Positions 1 through 8,115 of a stretch of 16,907 nt of DNA are shown here, piece by piece. The stretch lies in contig VYEH01000386.1 of NCBI GenBank assembly GCA_009843005.1, positions 17,571 to 34,477 of the forward strand, written 5' to 3'. The notes under the pieces were generated by a model. The model ran no database searches and was not told where the DNA came from. It worked only from the letters and a program-made list of their open reading frames with translations. Numbering within the stretch: position 1 is the first letter of the stretch; each line of letters starts with the position of its first letter. This DNA is from Pseudomonadota bacterium (GTDB lineage: Bacteria; Pseudomonadota; Gammaproteobacteria; Steroidobacterales; Rariloculaceae). The position numbers and the translations under genes are program-made.

Positions 1-1
1 T

Positions 2-2989
2 CCGAATAGCTTCGATGAAGCGATCGCGGTGATGGGGCAGCCGGATTTCGAAAGCACGGCAGCCCGAACGTCTCGCGACCAACTGGCACCTGGCTCGCTG
101 GGCTACGACTGGCGTCACCAGCGACTGTTCATCGCCGAGGATCTCGAACACCGCATCATGGTCTACGATGCACACCCCGACCGGCTCGGCGGGCCGACGA
201 CCGCCATGGCGGTGATCGGCCAGCCCGACGCCTTCTCGGTTCATCCGGCCGTTTCCGACAGCCGGGTCGCCATGCCGCGAATCACCATCGATTCGGATCG
301 GGAAAAGCTTTACATCTCAGAAGGTTACCCGGCGGGCAACCGGATCACCGTCTGGGACATCGCTCCGGACAACCTGGAAACCGGCATGTCGGCAGTGGAT
401 GTGATCGGCCACGAGACGCCCGACGGCGAGCCGGATTTCTTCAACCGCATGGCCCAGGGCCACCTGGACGGCCGCTCGCTGGCCGCAGCCCGCGCGGTGA
501 CGCTGGATCCGGTGGATCACCGGCTGTTCGTGCCCGACGAGTACAACCACCGGGTGGTGGTCTGGCAACTGGACGAACTGAACCGGATCGTCGACCGCGA
601 CGCCCGATGGGCGCTCGGCCAGCCGGACGTGAACACCAGTCTCATGGGTGAGCCGTCCGCGGCCAATATGACCACCCCCATCGGCTCCGCCTATGACACC
701 ACGACCAAACGCCTGTTCGTGGGCGACGGCTACCACAACCGAATCCTGGTCTACGAGGCGGCGCCCGGGGTGTTGCAGAGCGGCATGGATGCCTCGGTGG
801 TCATCGGCCAACCCGACTTTCAAAGCGTCGCCCGCACCGCCGGTCCGGCAGGCATCAATTTCGGCGTTCGCATGGGCCGCGGCATCGCCTCCGACTTCCT
901 GCCCATGGGATTTGCCGTGGACGAGGCGGGACAACGGCTGTTCGTCGCCGATGGCGAGAACAACCGCGTGCTGATCTACGACATCCGCCGCGATGTGCTG
1001 CAAAACGGCGCCGAAGCCACCGGCGTTCTGGGTCAGGCGGACTTTGAAAGCACGGCGCCGGGCTCCGGCGCGGCCGGGCTCCACGATCCCGGGCATTTGG
1101 CGTACGATCCCGCCAACGCCCGGCTTTTCGTCATCGACGCCAAGAACAAGCGGATCCTGGTCTTCGATGCGCATGCGGAGCGGATTCGCAATGGCGCCGA
1201 CGCCATCGCCGTCCTTGGCCAGGACGACTTCGACGCCCGGGCGCCCGCGGGGCCAAGCATATTCGCTCCCACCCCGGGTGGTCCGCCACCGATCACGGGG
1301 GACCGCTTCATCACGCCCAACGGCATCGCCCACGATCCCGTCCGCCAGCTTCTGTACGTCGCCGACGGCGGCGGCACCTACAACATTCCGGCCGACCGCA
1401 TCCTGGTCTTCGACGTCGAGCCGGACCGGCTGGCGAATGGCGCCGCGGCTCTCGCCGCCCTCGGTGCGCCCAGCGCGGAAGCGCCGTCGCCGACCACCTG
1501 GGGCGGCGCGGAACCGATACCCGGCCAGTTCAGGGTGCGGGACACCCGGGGCATCGCCCTGGACCACGAAAACGGCAGGCTGTTCGCCACCGGTTCCTTC
1601 GAATCCCGGCTGGTGCAATTCAACTTTCCCCGGGCCGACTGGAACTATCGGATCGGTTCCGGCGAAGTGCAGTCCTTCGGCACGCTGGATGCGGCCGACC
1701 TGGGCGGGCAGTCCGACCCGCAGACCGTCTCGGTCGCCCGAATCGAAGCGGGCACGGGCCAGCCGCCACTTGGCGTCGCAATCTACAGCCAGACGCGCCA
1801 GACGCTGGATGCGCGCAGCGAGCGCCACAGCAGGCAATTGATCAACGAAGCAGCCGTCGCGCCCGCGGCGCCAACGACCACCGCGAGCGTATTCGTCGAG
1901 GGCGACGAGCGGATCGGCCACGACCTCTATCTGTTCAACAGCCAACTCGCAGACGCCACGGTATCGCTGGCGCTTCGCGACGGGTCAGGGGCCATCGTGC
2001 GCCAGTGGCAACACTCTGTGCCCGCGGGAACGCAACTGAGCGAGACGCTGACCCCGCGGCCGGCATCGGATGGCGACGCCACACTGGGTATCGAGTCCGA
2101 TCTCCCTCTGGGGATTACGGCGTTTCGGCGGACCGGGAACGGTCGCGGAGAAGTCGTTCTGGCCCCGGCGCCCGCGACGCACACAGCCGCGCCGGCCGAC
2201 AGCGCCACCCTGCCCTACTTCGTCTCGGGCGCCGGGCACGAATCCAGGATCGTGCTGATCAACCCGACCGACGCGCCGATGGAGGGCGCGATCAGGTTGT
2301 TTGACAGCGCCGGTCAGCAACGACCGCTCGGAACGCCATCCGATGTAGCGTTCTACAGAATCCCGCCCCATTCCAGCCGCACCGTGGCGAGTGACGGCTC
2401 CGGGCCGATGGCGGGCGAAGGCTATGCCGGGATCGAGCCGCGTAGCGGCGGCGCCCCCCATGCCGCGGCGCTGATTCTTCGGAGCGCGGGCGGCGATTTC
2501 GTCAACGAGAGCCGGATCACAGGCGTTCGTACAGCACGCGTTCAATTCGGGATCGATCTCAATCCGACCCTGATCCGCCATGGCGACATCGATGCCCGCA
2601 TCGTGGTGGTCAACGACAGTGCCGATCCGGCATCCATCGAGATTTTGTTGAACGGCCAGGCGTTTCAGGACCTGGAGGTCGCCCCGGGGCAACAGCGGAC
2701 CATAAGCGCGCGTGCGGTGTTCGGCGCCGGCGCCAGGGGCGTGATGGAGCTGCGCAGCAACGTGGCCGTGGCCGTGACGGCGCGCCGGCACGTCACCAAC
2801 ATTCGCGGCGTGGTGGTCGAATCGGAGTTGCCGCCGCTTTCTTCGGGCGCCGTATTCCCGTACGTCCCCAACGGCGGCGGCCTGTCCACCGAGTTCAGGC
2901 TCGCCAACGTGTCAGGGGATCGTGCGGAAGGTCAACTGGCATTCCTGAGACCCAGCGGCGAACCGGCGGACGCGACGATCATCCGCTGA
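2..2989 (+). CDS. NHL-repeat beta-propeller protein with C-terminal Ig-like repeats (5' partial)
   Basis: The reading frame is open from base 2, and the residues before the first ATG (base 29) already fit the repeat pattern, so the true start lies left of the window. About the first 545 residues form eight similar units of roughly 60-80 aa. Each pairs a strand such as RLFVADGENNRVLIYD or RLFVGDGYHNRILVYE with a GQPDF-type turn (GQPDF, GQPDV, GQADF, GQDDF). This is the pattern of NHL-type beta-propellers, which usually bind protein, glycan or small ligands. From about residue 610 come roughly 105-residue Ig-like beta units; three are complete, and a fourth stops after about 47 residues. There is no C-terminal anchor and no catalytic motif I recognise. 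It is probably exported, but the N-terminus is not visible. Its last 11 bases overlap the 3' end of the convergent GT9 gene. The specific function is unknown. Confidence 0.85.
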   Translation, partial: PNSFDEAIAVMGQPDFESTAARTSRDQLAPGSLGYDWRHQRLFIAEDLEHRIMVYDAHPDRLGGPTTAMAVIGQPDAFSVHPAVSDSRVAMPRITIDSDREKLYISEGYPAGNRITVWDIAPDNLETGMSAVDVIGHETPDGEPDFFNRMAQGHLDGRSLAAARAVTLDPVDHRLFVPDEYNHRVVVWQLDELNRIVDRDARWALGQPDVNTSLMGEPSAANMTTPIGSAYDTTTKRLFVGDGYHNRILVYEAAPGVLQSGMDASVVIGQPDFQSVARTAGPAGINFGVRMGRGIASDFLPMGFAVDEAGQRLFVADGENNRVLIYDIRRDVLQNGAEATGVLGQADFESTAPGSGAAGLHDPGHLAYDPANARLFVIDAKNKRILVFDAHAERIRNGADAIAVLGQDDFDARAPAGPSIFAPTPGGPPPITGDRFITPNGIAHDPVRQLLYVADGGGTYNIPADRILVFDVEPDRLANGAAALAALGAPSAEAPSPTTWGGAEPIPGQFRVRDTRGIALDHENGRLFATGSFESRLVQFNFPRADWNYRIGSGEVQSFGTLDAADLGGQSDPQTVSVARIEAGTGQPPLGVAIYSQTRQTLDARSERHSRQLINEAAVAPAAPTTTASVFVEGDERIGHDLYLFNSQLADATVSLALRDGSGAIVRQWQHSVPAGTQLSETLTPRPASDGDATLGIESDLPLGITAFRRTGNGRGEVVLAPAPATHTAAPADSATLPYFVSGAGHESRIVLINPTDAPMEGAIRLFDSAGQQRPLGTPSDVAFYRIPPHSSRTVASDGSGPMAGEGYAGIEPRSGGAPHAAALILRSAGGDFVNESRITGVRTARVQFGIDLNPTLIRHGDIDARIVVVNDSADPASIEILLNGQAFQDLEVAPGQQRTISARAVFGAGARGVMELRSNVAVAVTARRHVTNIRGVVVESELPPLSSGAVFPYVPNGGGLSTEFRLANVSGDRAEGQLAFLRPSGEPADATIIR

Positions 2990-4103
2990 CCCCGCGGGAG
3001 GACGCTGCCGTATCGGCCGGTCGATCCGGACCGGGGTTCGGCGCTCGTTCGCTGAACGCGGCATCCAACTTCTGCACAACGTCCGCCACGCTGATCAGGT
3101 CCATCGCGCCGGGGTTGCGAACGCGGCGCCCCCAGCGAATCTCGTCCACGCCCCTGCCGAATGCCTGTTCGACCGCCCGGGGATAGCCGTCGGCAACCAG
3201 GTGCTGCGACAGATAGGGACCGGTGCGGTGGCGGTTGGAGGTGGCATACAACCCCACCACGGGGGTCCCCACCGCGGTCGCCATGTGCGCCGGTCCGGAG
3301 TCCGGGCAGAGCAGCACCGTGGCCCGTTCCAGCAGCGCGAGCAGTTGCTTCAACGTGGTCTTGCCGATGAGATTGACGATCCCGCAGCGCGCCTGACGGC
3401 AAATCTCGCGGCCGTAGTCGCTTTCCAGCCGCGTTCCGCCTCCGCACAGCAGGACCCTGGCGCCGTGCTGCCGCGATGCATGGTCGGCGGCGGCAGCGTA
3501 ACGTTCGGCACGCCAGTTTCGATAGTTGCGCAGCCTCTGGCCGGTGAGGGGGCTGATGACCAACGTCGGTACCGAGCCATCGATGTGCTGGCTGGCGAAT
3601 GCCCTGTCGTCTTCAGACAACGGAATATCCCAGCGTGGCTCCCCGGGCTCTATCCCCAACGCACGGGCAAACTCGAACAGGCCGTCCATCACGTGCTGGC
3701 GGGGACGGGCGGGAATCCGCCGGTTGCAGAACAACCATTGCCCGTCGCGCGCCCGGGCCCGGTCCATGCCGACCCGTACGTCCGCAGCCACCAGGAGGCT
3801 CGCGAAATTGGCCCGCATGGAGGCGTGCATGTTCAGCAGCACGTCGAACCGCCGCTGACGAAGGCGCCTGCGAACGTCCCGGTATCCGGCAAACCCGCGG
3901 CGCTTGTCCAGGATCAGGAACTCCACTCCCTCAAGGCCCGCCAGCAACTCGTGCTCGACGCGTCCGACGAGCCAGGTGAGTTCGGTCTGCGGCCACGCGC
4001 GTTGAATGGCCCGCACCACCGGCACCGTATGGCACGTATCGCCGATGGCGGACAAACGAAGAATGCAAATCCGCTTCGGCGGAGAAGAAAATTCCAGAGG
4101 CAC
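2979..4103 (-). CDS. Glycosyltransferase family 9 (heptosyltransferase-like)
   Basis: This 374-aa protein has the GT9 layout. An N-terminal Rossmann half opens with RICILRLSAIGD (residues 11-22), the usual first strand and loop of LPS heptosyltransferases. A C-terminal donor-binding half carries CPDSGPAHMATAVGTP (266-281), the D-SGP-H signature of ADP-heptose-type enzymes, followed by GLYATSN. GT9 enzymes act at the cytoplasmic face of the inner membrane and transfer heptose or a related sugar to lipid A-core or another glycan; the exact sugar cannot be read here. The start is GTG: an in-frame stop lies seven codons upstream and no ATG fits. No clear Shine-Dalgarno is visible. The last 20 or so residues are a Pro/Ala/Ser-rich tail beyond the usual family end. 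It is divergent from the GT4 gene across 92 bp, which suggests a shared glycan-assembly role. Confidence 0.9.
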   Translation of the reverse strand: MPLEFSSPPKRICILRLSAIGDTCHTVPVVRAIQRAWPQTELTWLVGRVEHELLAGLEGVEFLILDKRRGFAGYRDVRRRLRQRRFDVLLNMHASMRANFASLLVAADVRVGMDRARARDGQWLFCNRRIPARPRQHVMDGLFEFARALGIEPGEPRWDIPLSEDDRAFASQHIDGSVPTLVISPLTGQRLRNYRNWRAERYAAAADHASRQHGARVLLCGGGTRLESDYGREICRQARCGIVNLIGKTTLKQLLALLERATVLLCPDSGPAHMATAVGTPVVGLYATSNRHRTGPYLSQHLVADGYPRAVEQAFGRGVDEIRWGRRVRNPGAMDLISVADVVQKLDAAFSERAPNPGPDRPADTAASSRGVSG

Positions 4104-4195
4104 GGGGACCGACGTTGACGACAGTTCAAAAATGATACTGCAATGGAGCGCCCGAGAGCGTTGACGGCACTCACGCTGCTTGCCATTCTCGCGCC

Positions 4196-5278
4196 GTGAC
4201 CATCCGCGTACTTGGCATAACCGGGGATCCGGACAGGCCGACGGCCGCCACCTTCATCGGCCTTCGCAGCGCCGGCATCGACCTCCGTGCTGTGCGGACG
4301 CCCTCCGAAGCGGCGAATGAAGCGTTGCACGCCGCCGGTGTTCCGTTACTGGATATACCCGTCGATCGCCGGGCTGCTGCCACGGGCGCCCGCCGGCTAC
4401 GCGCGGAGTTGCAGCAGGGCCGTTACGACATTCTTCACCTGTTCGGCAACCGGGCGCTGGAAAATGGCTTGCGGGCCTCCCGCGGACTGCCTGTACGGAT
4501 CGTCGCGTACCGCGGCATCGTCGGCAACGTCAGCTTCCTGAGCCCGGTCTCCTGGCGGCGCTACCTCAATCCCAGGATCGACCGCATCGTCTGCGTCGCC
4601 GATGCGGTCCGCGACCACTTTCTGAACATGCGCCCGTCCTGGTTGCGAATGCCCGCCGAAAGGCTGGTCACCATTCACAAGGGACACAGCCTGGACTGGT
4701 ACGCCGACCCCCCGGCCGACCTGCGTGCACTGGGCGTACCGCCGGATGCCTTTACCGTCGTCTGCGTGGCCAACTATCGGCCCCGCAAGGGCATCGAACT
4801 TCTGGTCGAAGCCATGCCGGCACTGCCGGACGAGGTCCACCTGCTGCTGGTCGGCCACATGGACTCCCGCGCGCTGCACCGGCGCATCGCCGCGAATCCG
4901 GCATCGTCCAGAATCCATCGGCCGGGCTATCTGACCGAAGCGCCTGCGGTTGCGGGAGCGTGCGATGTGGCCGTTCTGCCGTCCATCAAGCGCGAGGGGC
5001 TGCCGCGATCCGTAATTGAGGCCATGGCGTACAAGACACCCCCGATAGTCACCGACAGCGGCGGCAACCCGGAACTGGTGGTCGACGGGATCAGCGGCCT
5101 GGTGGTCCCGGCCCGCGACTCGGCCGCCATCGCCCGAGCTATTCGCCGGCTGCATGACGACGCCGAACTGCGCAACCGAATGGGCGCCGCCGCACGGGAA
5201 CGCATCCGAACGCATTTCAGAATCGAGGACACCATCGCAAAGACAGAGGCGCTCTACCGGGACCTGGCGAGCACATGA
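4196..5278 (+). CDS. Glycosyltransferase family 4 (GT-B, group 1)
   Basis: This 360-aa protein is a retaining GT-B glycosyltransferase. Residues 1-170 are the acceptor domain, starting with a Rossmann strand (TIRVLGITGD). The donor domain follows: strand VVCVANYRPRKG (188-199), whose R197/K198 pair normally contacts the nucleotide-sugar phosphates, then the E-x7-E motif (E267 to E275 in REGLPRSVIEAM) and the SGGNPELV loop (288-295). The family builds LPS, capsule or exopolysaccharide in the cytoplasm; neither donor nor acceptor can be deduced. The start is GTG at 4196, and no convincing Shine-Dalgarno precedes it. The next gene on this strand starts 80 bp downstream, so co-transcription is possible but unproven. 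The gene is full length for the family and shows no damage. Confidence 0.92.
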   Translation: MTIRVLGITGDPDRPTAATFIGLRSAGIDLRAVRTPSEAANEALHAAGVPLLDIPVDRRAAATGARRLRAELQQGRYDILHLFGNRALENGLRASRGLPVRIVAYRGIVGNVSFLSPVSWRRYLNPRIDRIVCVADAVRDHFLNMRPSWLRMPAERLVTIHKGHSLDWYADPPADLRALGVPPDAFTVVCVANYRPRKGIELLVEAMPALPDEVHLLLVGHMDSRALHRRIAANPASSRIHRPGYLTEAPAVAGACDVAVLPSIKREGLPRSVIEAMAYKTPPIVTDSGGNPELVVDGISGLVVPARDSAAIARAIRRLHDDAELRNRMGAAARERIRTHFRIEDTIAKTEALYRDLAST

Positions 5279-5358
5279 ACGCCCTGTAACCGCCACGCGG
5301 GGACAATCCCGCAGGGAATCTGGCAGAATCTACGGACGCAAGCCCGGAGAGCAGTGGA

Positions 5359-6015
5359 ATGCACAGATCAGCCTGGCAGCTCGCATTGCTGCTGCCGCTC
5401 GCCGCAGCCCCCGCGGGAGCGCAGAACTGGTTCCAGTACACCAGCGAACAGGACCGCTTCCGAATTTACACCCCGGGGGAATTCCAGGTCGAGGAGATCA
5501 GTTTCGCCTCCGAATACCGCGCAACCTTCCCGGCGCGCGTCTACAGCTACGAGGACGACACCGGCAACCGGTTCTCGGTCACGGTGGTGGACTACACCGA
5601 TTCCCTCAGGATTCATACCGAACGCGCCAGAACCGAGGCCGACTACCTGCTCTACTGGGAAGTGGATATCCGCGCCTCGGTGGCCTATGCCGCGGCCAAC
5701 ATTCGCAGCCGGGGCGGCGAAATCGTGTACGACGCCTACCACTACATCGACCGCGTGGAGGGGCACCAGCTGCACATGGTGAACGAGGACGAGACCCGCA
5801 CCTACGCGGCCATCTACCTGCACGACAGCCACCTGTACATCGTCGAAGCCACGGTCGCGCCGGGCACGCCGCCGCCGGGCCAGTTCCAGCAGAGCCTGGA
5901 GTTCATCGACGAGAACGGCGGCCGGATCCGGTATCAGAATTTTGCCGAGGCAATCAAGGTACGGGGCGCGCCGAGAAGCTGGACCCAGGAAGAGGAAGGC
6001 AACCCCAACGGCTGA
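5359..6015 (+). CDS. Secreted protein of unknown function, 218 aa
   Basis: The N-terminus is a classical Sec signal peptide: a short basic start (MHR), a Leu/Ala-rich core at residues 7-18, and a likely cleavage after AGA at about residue 21. The ATG is preceded by GGAGA with an 8-base gap, which supports this start. The mature part, about 197 residues, is rich in aromatic and acidic residues with alternating beta-like stretches (FRIYTPGEFQVEE, RFSVTVVDYTD, RTYAAIYLHDSHLYIVEA). Its C-terminus is acidic and disordered-looking (EEEGNPNG). I do not recognise a named family. It resembles small periplasmic beta-rich proteins and has no catalytic signature, lipobox or transmembrane segment beyond the signal. 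The next gene starts 44 bp downstream on the same strand with its own Shine-Dalgarno, so the two probably form an operon. Confidence 0.8.
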   Translation: MHRSAWQLALLLPLAAAPAGAQNWFQYTSEQDRFRIYTPGEFQVEEISFASEYRATFPARVYSYEDDTGNRFSVTVVDYTDSLRIHTERARTEADYLLYWEVDIRASVAYAAANIRSRGGEIVYDAYHYIDRVEGHQLHMVNEDETRTYAAIYLHDSHLYIVEATVAPGTPPPGQFQQSLEFIDENGGRIRYQNFAEAIKVRGAPRSWTQEEEGNPNG

Positions 6016-6059
6016 CCGCGCGAGCCGGCAGAAACACGGACAATTATCGGGAGATCGCA

Positions 6060-6455
6060 ATGCAATCGAAAAAGTTCAGGCCAACGCACCGGTTTCACCC
6101 ATTGACTGCCGCGGCCGCTGTGGCCTGCATGACCGTGCCGGCCCTGGCCCACCACTCCCACGGCAACTACGAGATGACCGAGTACACCCACCTGACGGGA
6201 ACGGTCACCCAGTTGCACTGGATCAACCCCCACACCTGGATCTACCTCGAAGTGACCGGCGATGACGGCGAGTCAGCCGTCTGGGCACTGGAATCGGCAG
6301 GCGCCGGCGGCTTGGTCCGAAGTGGCGTGGAACCCGACGAAGTCAAGGTCGGCGACACCGTGTCGGTACGTTGCCACCAGCTCCGCGACGGCTCCAACGG
6401 TTGCCTCCTGGGCTTCCTAACGAACGCGGCCGGCGTAGAAAAGGAGTGGGACTAG
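6060..6455 (+). CDS. DUF6152-like exported small protein
   Basis: This 131-aa protein has a signal peptide ending near ALA (residues 28-30). Immediately after it come a His cluster (HHSHGNYEM, 31-39), then THLTGTVTQLHWINPHTWIY (43-62) and a beta-rich end with two cysteines (VRCHQLRDGSNGCLLGFL). The histidine-rich mature start plus the TGTV..WINPH..I pattern is what I recall for DUF6152 proteins, small periplasmic OB-like beta proteins common in gammaproteobacteria. Their role is not established; metal binding is an inference from the histidines. The frame is open much further upstream, but the signal peptide and the Shine-Dalgarno GGGAG (6 bases before ATG 6060) fix the start here. It follows the 218-aa secreted protein by 44 bp. 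An NHL-protein remnant lies directly downstream. Confidence 0.85.
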   Translation: MQSKKFRPTHRFHPLTAAAAVACMTVPALAHHSHGNYEMTEYTHLTGTVTQLHWINPHTWIYLEVTGDDGESAVWALESAGAGGLVRSGVEPDEVKVGDTVSVRCHQLRDGSNGCLLGFLTNAAGVEKEWD

Positions 6456-6575
6456 CACTCTTGCGCCGCGAGGGCGCGTGCGGCCAATTCTACGGCCTGT
6501 ACATGATCGCCGTGGACCCGGATGGCTCCATCCACACCGGGGAAGTCGACTCATTCTGGGTGCATCGATTAGCGC
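6456..6575 (+). pseudogene. Remnant of an NHL-type beta-propeller protein (last blade)
   Basis: In the frame at 6476+3n the sequence reads GQFYGLYMIAVDPDGSIHTG followed by EVDSFWVHR. This is the typical last-blade pattern of six-bladed NHL/peptidylglycine-lyase-like propellers: G-x-F, then a hydrophobic I-A-V-D, G-S-I, and a G-E-V end strand. There is no start codon, Shine-Dalgarno or upstream propeller, since the DUF6152-like gene occupies the space immediately before it in another frame. After VHR the homology-like pattern ends and composition changes. The simplest reading is the surviving 3' piece of a gene largely lost when the junction with the AT-richer cassette formed. The rest of this gene-free stretch, to 6785, shows no other supported feature. 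Confidence 0.55.
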
Positions 6576-6785
6576 CGTCGAACACGCCCAGGGGGAGATT
6601 GCTTCAGCAACAAACGGAGCTACCATAGTCACAGAGCGTGGCTCGTCTAGCAGATGGATATGCTCGTCAGCACGTTGCACTTGAAGCTCGTCGTGCCAGC
6701 GTCGAGATTGACGATCGATTCTCGGATTCCACGTAGGCCCAGCGCCATGGTACGGCAGGCCGGGTGTCGGGCCCGGGCTCATAAG

Positions 6786-7829
6786 TCAGATTTCAGCACG
6801 ATTATGAGGGGTGAGTCGATAACAGTTGGTTTCCTGTACGTACTTTCGACCATCGATCTCGTTACTCGGTGTTCCGGCAAGTACGCTCTGCATATCGGTT
6901 ACGACTATCGGAGTGTCCAAATAATAAGAGTGCTCGACAAGACCCCCAACAACTGGAGTACAGTCAATCAGCGAAACTTTACCTGGAACGCCACGCGGCA
7001 CTCGAGGGCCATCATCTCCTAGTCGATCAGGATTGCCCTTGGTTTTGTCCGAGACTGCCATCGCACGATCTTTGCTATTGAAATATACATAGACTCGTTT
7101 GGCGAGACGGGGCAAAGGCTTTAACTTATTGTCATGCTCAAAGGCATCGTCGTCCTCATCGGCAGCCATAAGGAGTACTTGGTCAAATAGACGCGCAGGA
7201 CGGCCCTGTGACTGCGCGATATAATGTTGAACTGTGTGTCGAAGAACATAATTGCCCATTGAATGCGCAATTAGATGGATACGCTGGTCGCAAGATTGTT
7301 CCGGTGTTGCGCCACGCAAAAAATCCGCCAACTTAAGCAATCCACGCGCAAAGGCAGGTCCCGAAGCCAAAGCGTCCTGCCGATCATTGGCATAAGCGAC
7401 GTATGGCATCATGGAGCCGTCGGATGGCCAAGAAAATAAGACCATGTTTAAATGCATCCCGCCTTGCCCTTCTGACAATTTTTGCTTGAGCCTAGCGGCA
7501 CTGGTCAGGGCCTGATGGAAGCTAACATTGTAACCATGGATAAAGACCACAGTGTCGCACGAGTGATCGATCATTTCCTGACGGACACGCCGAAATACGG
7601 TCTCACTACCCAGAACTGATCCCGGGCCATCCTTGATCTTTCGTTCCCAGTCGCTCCGAAGCCTTTCCGGCGCTATTTCGAGTTGGTAATTTTCCAACCT
7701 GTCTCCGGACACCTCTGCCACTCCAAATCGCAGATTGGCAAGTCCATCATCGCTGAAGTTAGAACCGAAATCGTCGGGCTTTCGTTTGCGGTTGGGTCGC
7801 CTGTTCGTGCCAAAATAGACTGTAGTCAT
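6786..7829 (-). CDS. Alpha/beta hydrolase, DUF900 type
   Basis: This 347-aa protein has an alpha/beta-hydrolase core. The strand and oxyanion loop VVFIHGYN sit at 94-101, the nucleophile elbow AHSMGN at 188-193 (Ser190), a candidate acid in NSKDRAM (Asp254) and the catalytic His in VEHSYYLD (His300). The opening VYFGTNR and the FSWPSDG stretch (132-138) match the DUF900 esterase-like group, whose substrates are unknown. There is no signal peptide, so it is probably cytoplasmic. The start is well supported: AGGAG lies 6-7 bases before the ATG. Codon use (many TTA, ATA, AGA and CGA-type codons) and lower GC separate it from the left flank. It is divergent from the membrane protein at 8116 across 286 bp. 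Esterase, lipase or peptidase activity is possible; a defence or effector role is only a guess from its location. Confidence 0.88.
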   Translation of the reverse strand: MTTVYFGTNRRPNRKRKPDDFGSNFSDDGLANLRFGVAEVSGDRLENYQLEIAPERLRSDWERKIKDGPGSVLGSETVFRRVRQEMIDHSCDTVVFIHGYNVSFHQALTSAARLKQKLSEGQGGMHLNMVLFSWPSDGSMMPYVAYANDRQDALASGPAFARGLLKLADFLRGATPEQSCDQRIHLIAHSMGNYVLRHTVQHYIAQSQGRPARLFDQVLLMAADEDDDAFEHDNKLKPLPRLAKRVYVYFNSKDRAMAVSDKTKGNPDRLGDDGPRVPRGVPGKVSLIDCTPVVGGLVEHSYYLDTPIVVTDMQSVLAGTPSNEIDGRKYVQETNCYRLTPHNRAEI

Positions 7830-8008
7830 TCAAATCTCCTAGCGTGAACGAAACCAGGAAGTATGCGATAGCCGTTCGCGAAACCATATAGAAGAATGCA
7901 AGTTTCCCACCGGGTGCATAATAGCATCGGACCAGCCCTACCGGTTTTACCGGCTTTGAAGCCGCCCCACGGCTGCACTTCACACACACCCAGCACGAGT
8001 CTGGCATT
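7826..8008 (-). CDS. Possible small ORF coupled to the hydrolase (doubtful)
   Basis: A reading frame on the minus strand ends in a TGA that overlaps the hydrolase ATG as ATGA (bases 7826-7829), an arrangement typical of translational coupling. From its first internal ATG it would encode about 60 residues starting MNARLVLGVCEVQPW, with a GKTGRAG stretch. A longer version needs a TTG start near 8110. A weak GAGG precedes the ATG. A second open frame runs through the same DNA, and the stretch contains two adjacent hairpins and is richer in GC than its flanks. It may therefore be a structured leader or a small repeat element rather than a gene. I do not recognise the peptide. Confidence 0.2.
   Translation of the reverse strand, partial: NARLVLGVCEVQPWGGFKAGKTGRAGPMLLCTRWETCILLYGFANGYRILPGFVHARRFE
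7941..7964. repeat. Two adjacent hairpins in the divergent intergenic region
   Basis: Bases 7941-7953 form a perfect inverted repeat CCGGT-TTT-ACCGG. Bases 7951-7964 form a second, CGGCTT-TG-AAGCCG. They share the CGG at 7951-7953, so they could be alternative structures. They lie 112-135 bp upstream of the hydrolase start and 152-175 bp upstream of the gene at 8116. This could be an operator, a structured leader or part of a palindromic repeat. There is no U-run, so a classical terminator is unlikely. Confidence 0.45.
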
Positions 8009-8067
8009 CATCACACCATGGTCGACCTCACTGCTCGCGTATGAGAATAGAATTTTGGTGTGTGGTG

Positions 8068-8073
8068 TATAAT
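8068..8073 (+). promoter_or_regulatory. Candidate -10 box (TATAAT) for the 8116 gene
   Basis: A perfect TATAAT lies 42 bp before the ATG at 8116, in AT-rich sequence. No good -35 hexamer is found 16-18 bp upstream and there is no extended TGn, so the assignment rests on the -10 alone and on its sensible distance to the gene. Confidence 0.35.
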
Positions 8074-8115
8074 ATGATTCATTCCGATACAATAGGATGC
8101 TAAGGAGCAATTGCT

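Noticed and set aside
317..1945. Long open frame on the minus strand opposite the NHL protein (542 aa).
   Set aside because: It is a GC-driven mirror of the propeller repeats, has low-complexity composition and shows no family signature.
4115..4139. TTGACG...GATACT as a sigma-70 promoter for the GT4 gene.
   Set aside because: The spacer is only 13 bp, too short for a working promoter.
5297..5312. Hairpin GCGGGG-ACAA-TCCCGC after the GT4 gene, as a terminator.
   Set aside because: The stem is only six pairs, one of them G-T, and no T-run follows.
5154..6059. N-terminal extension of the DUF6152-like frame back to 5154.
   Set aside because: It overlaps the GT4 end and the 218-aa gene, is Arg/Gly-rich noise, and would bury the signal peptide.
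6463..6477. Hairpin GCGCC-GCGAG-GGCGC after the DUF6152-like gene, as a terminator.
   Set aside because: The stem is five pairs with no T-run, and it lies within the NHL remnant.
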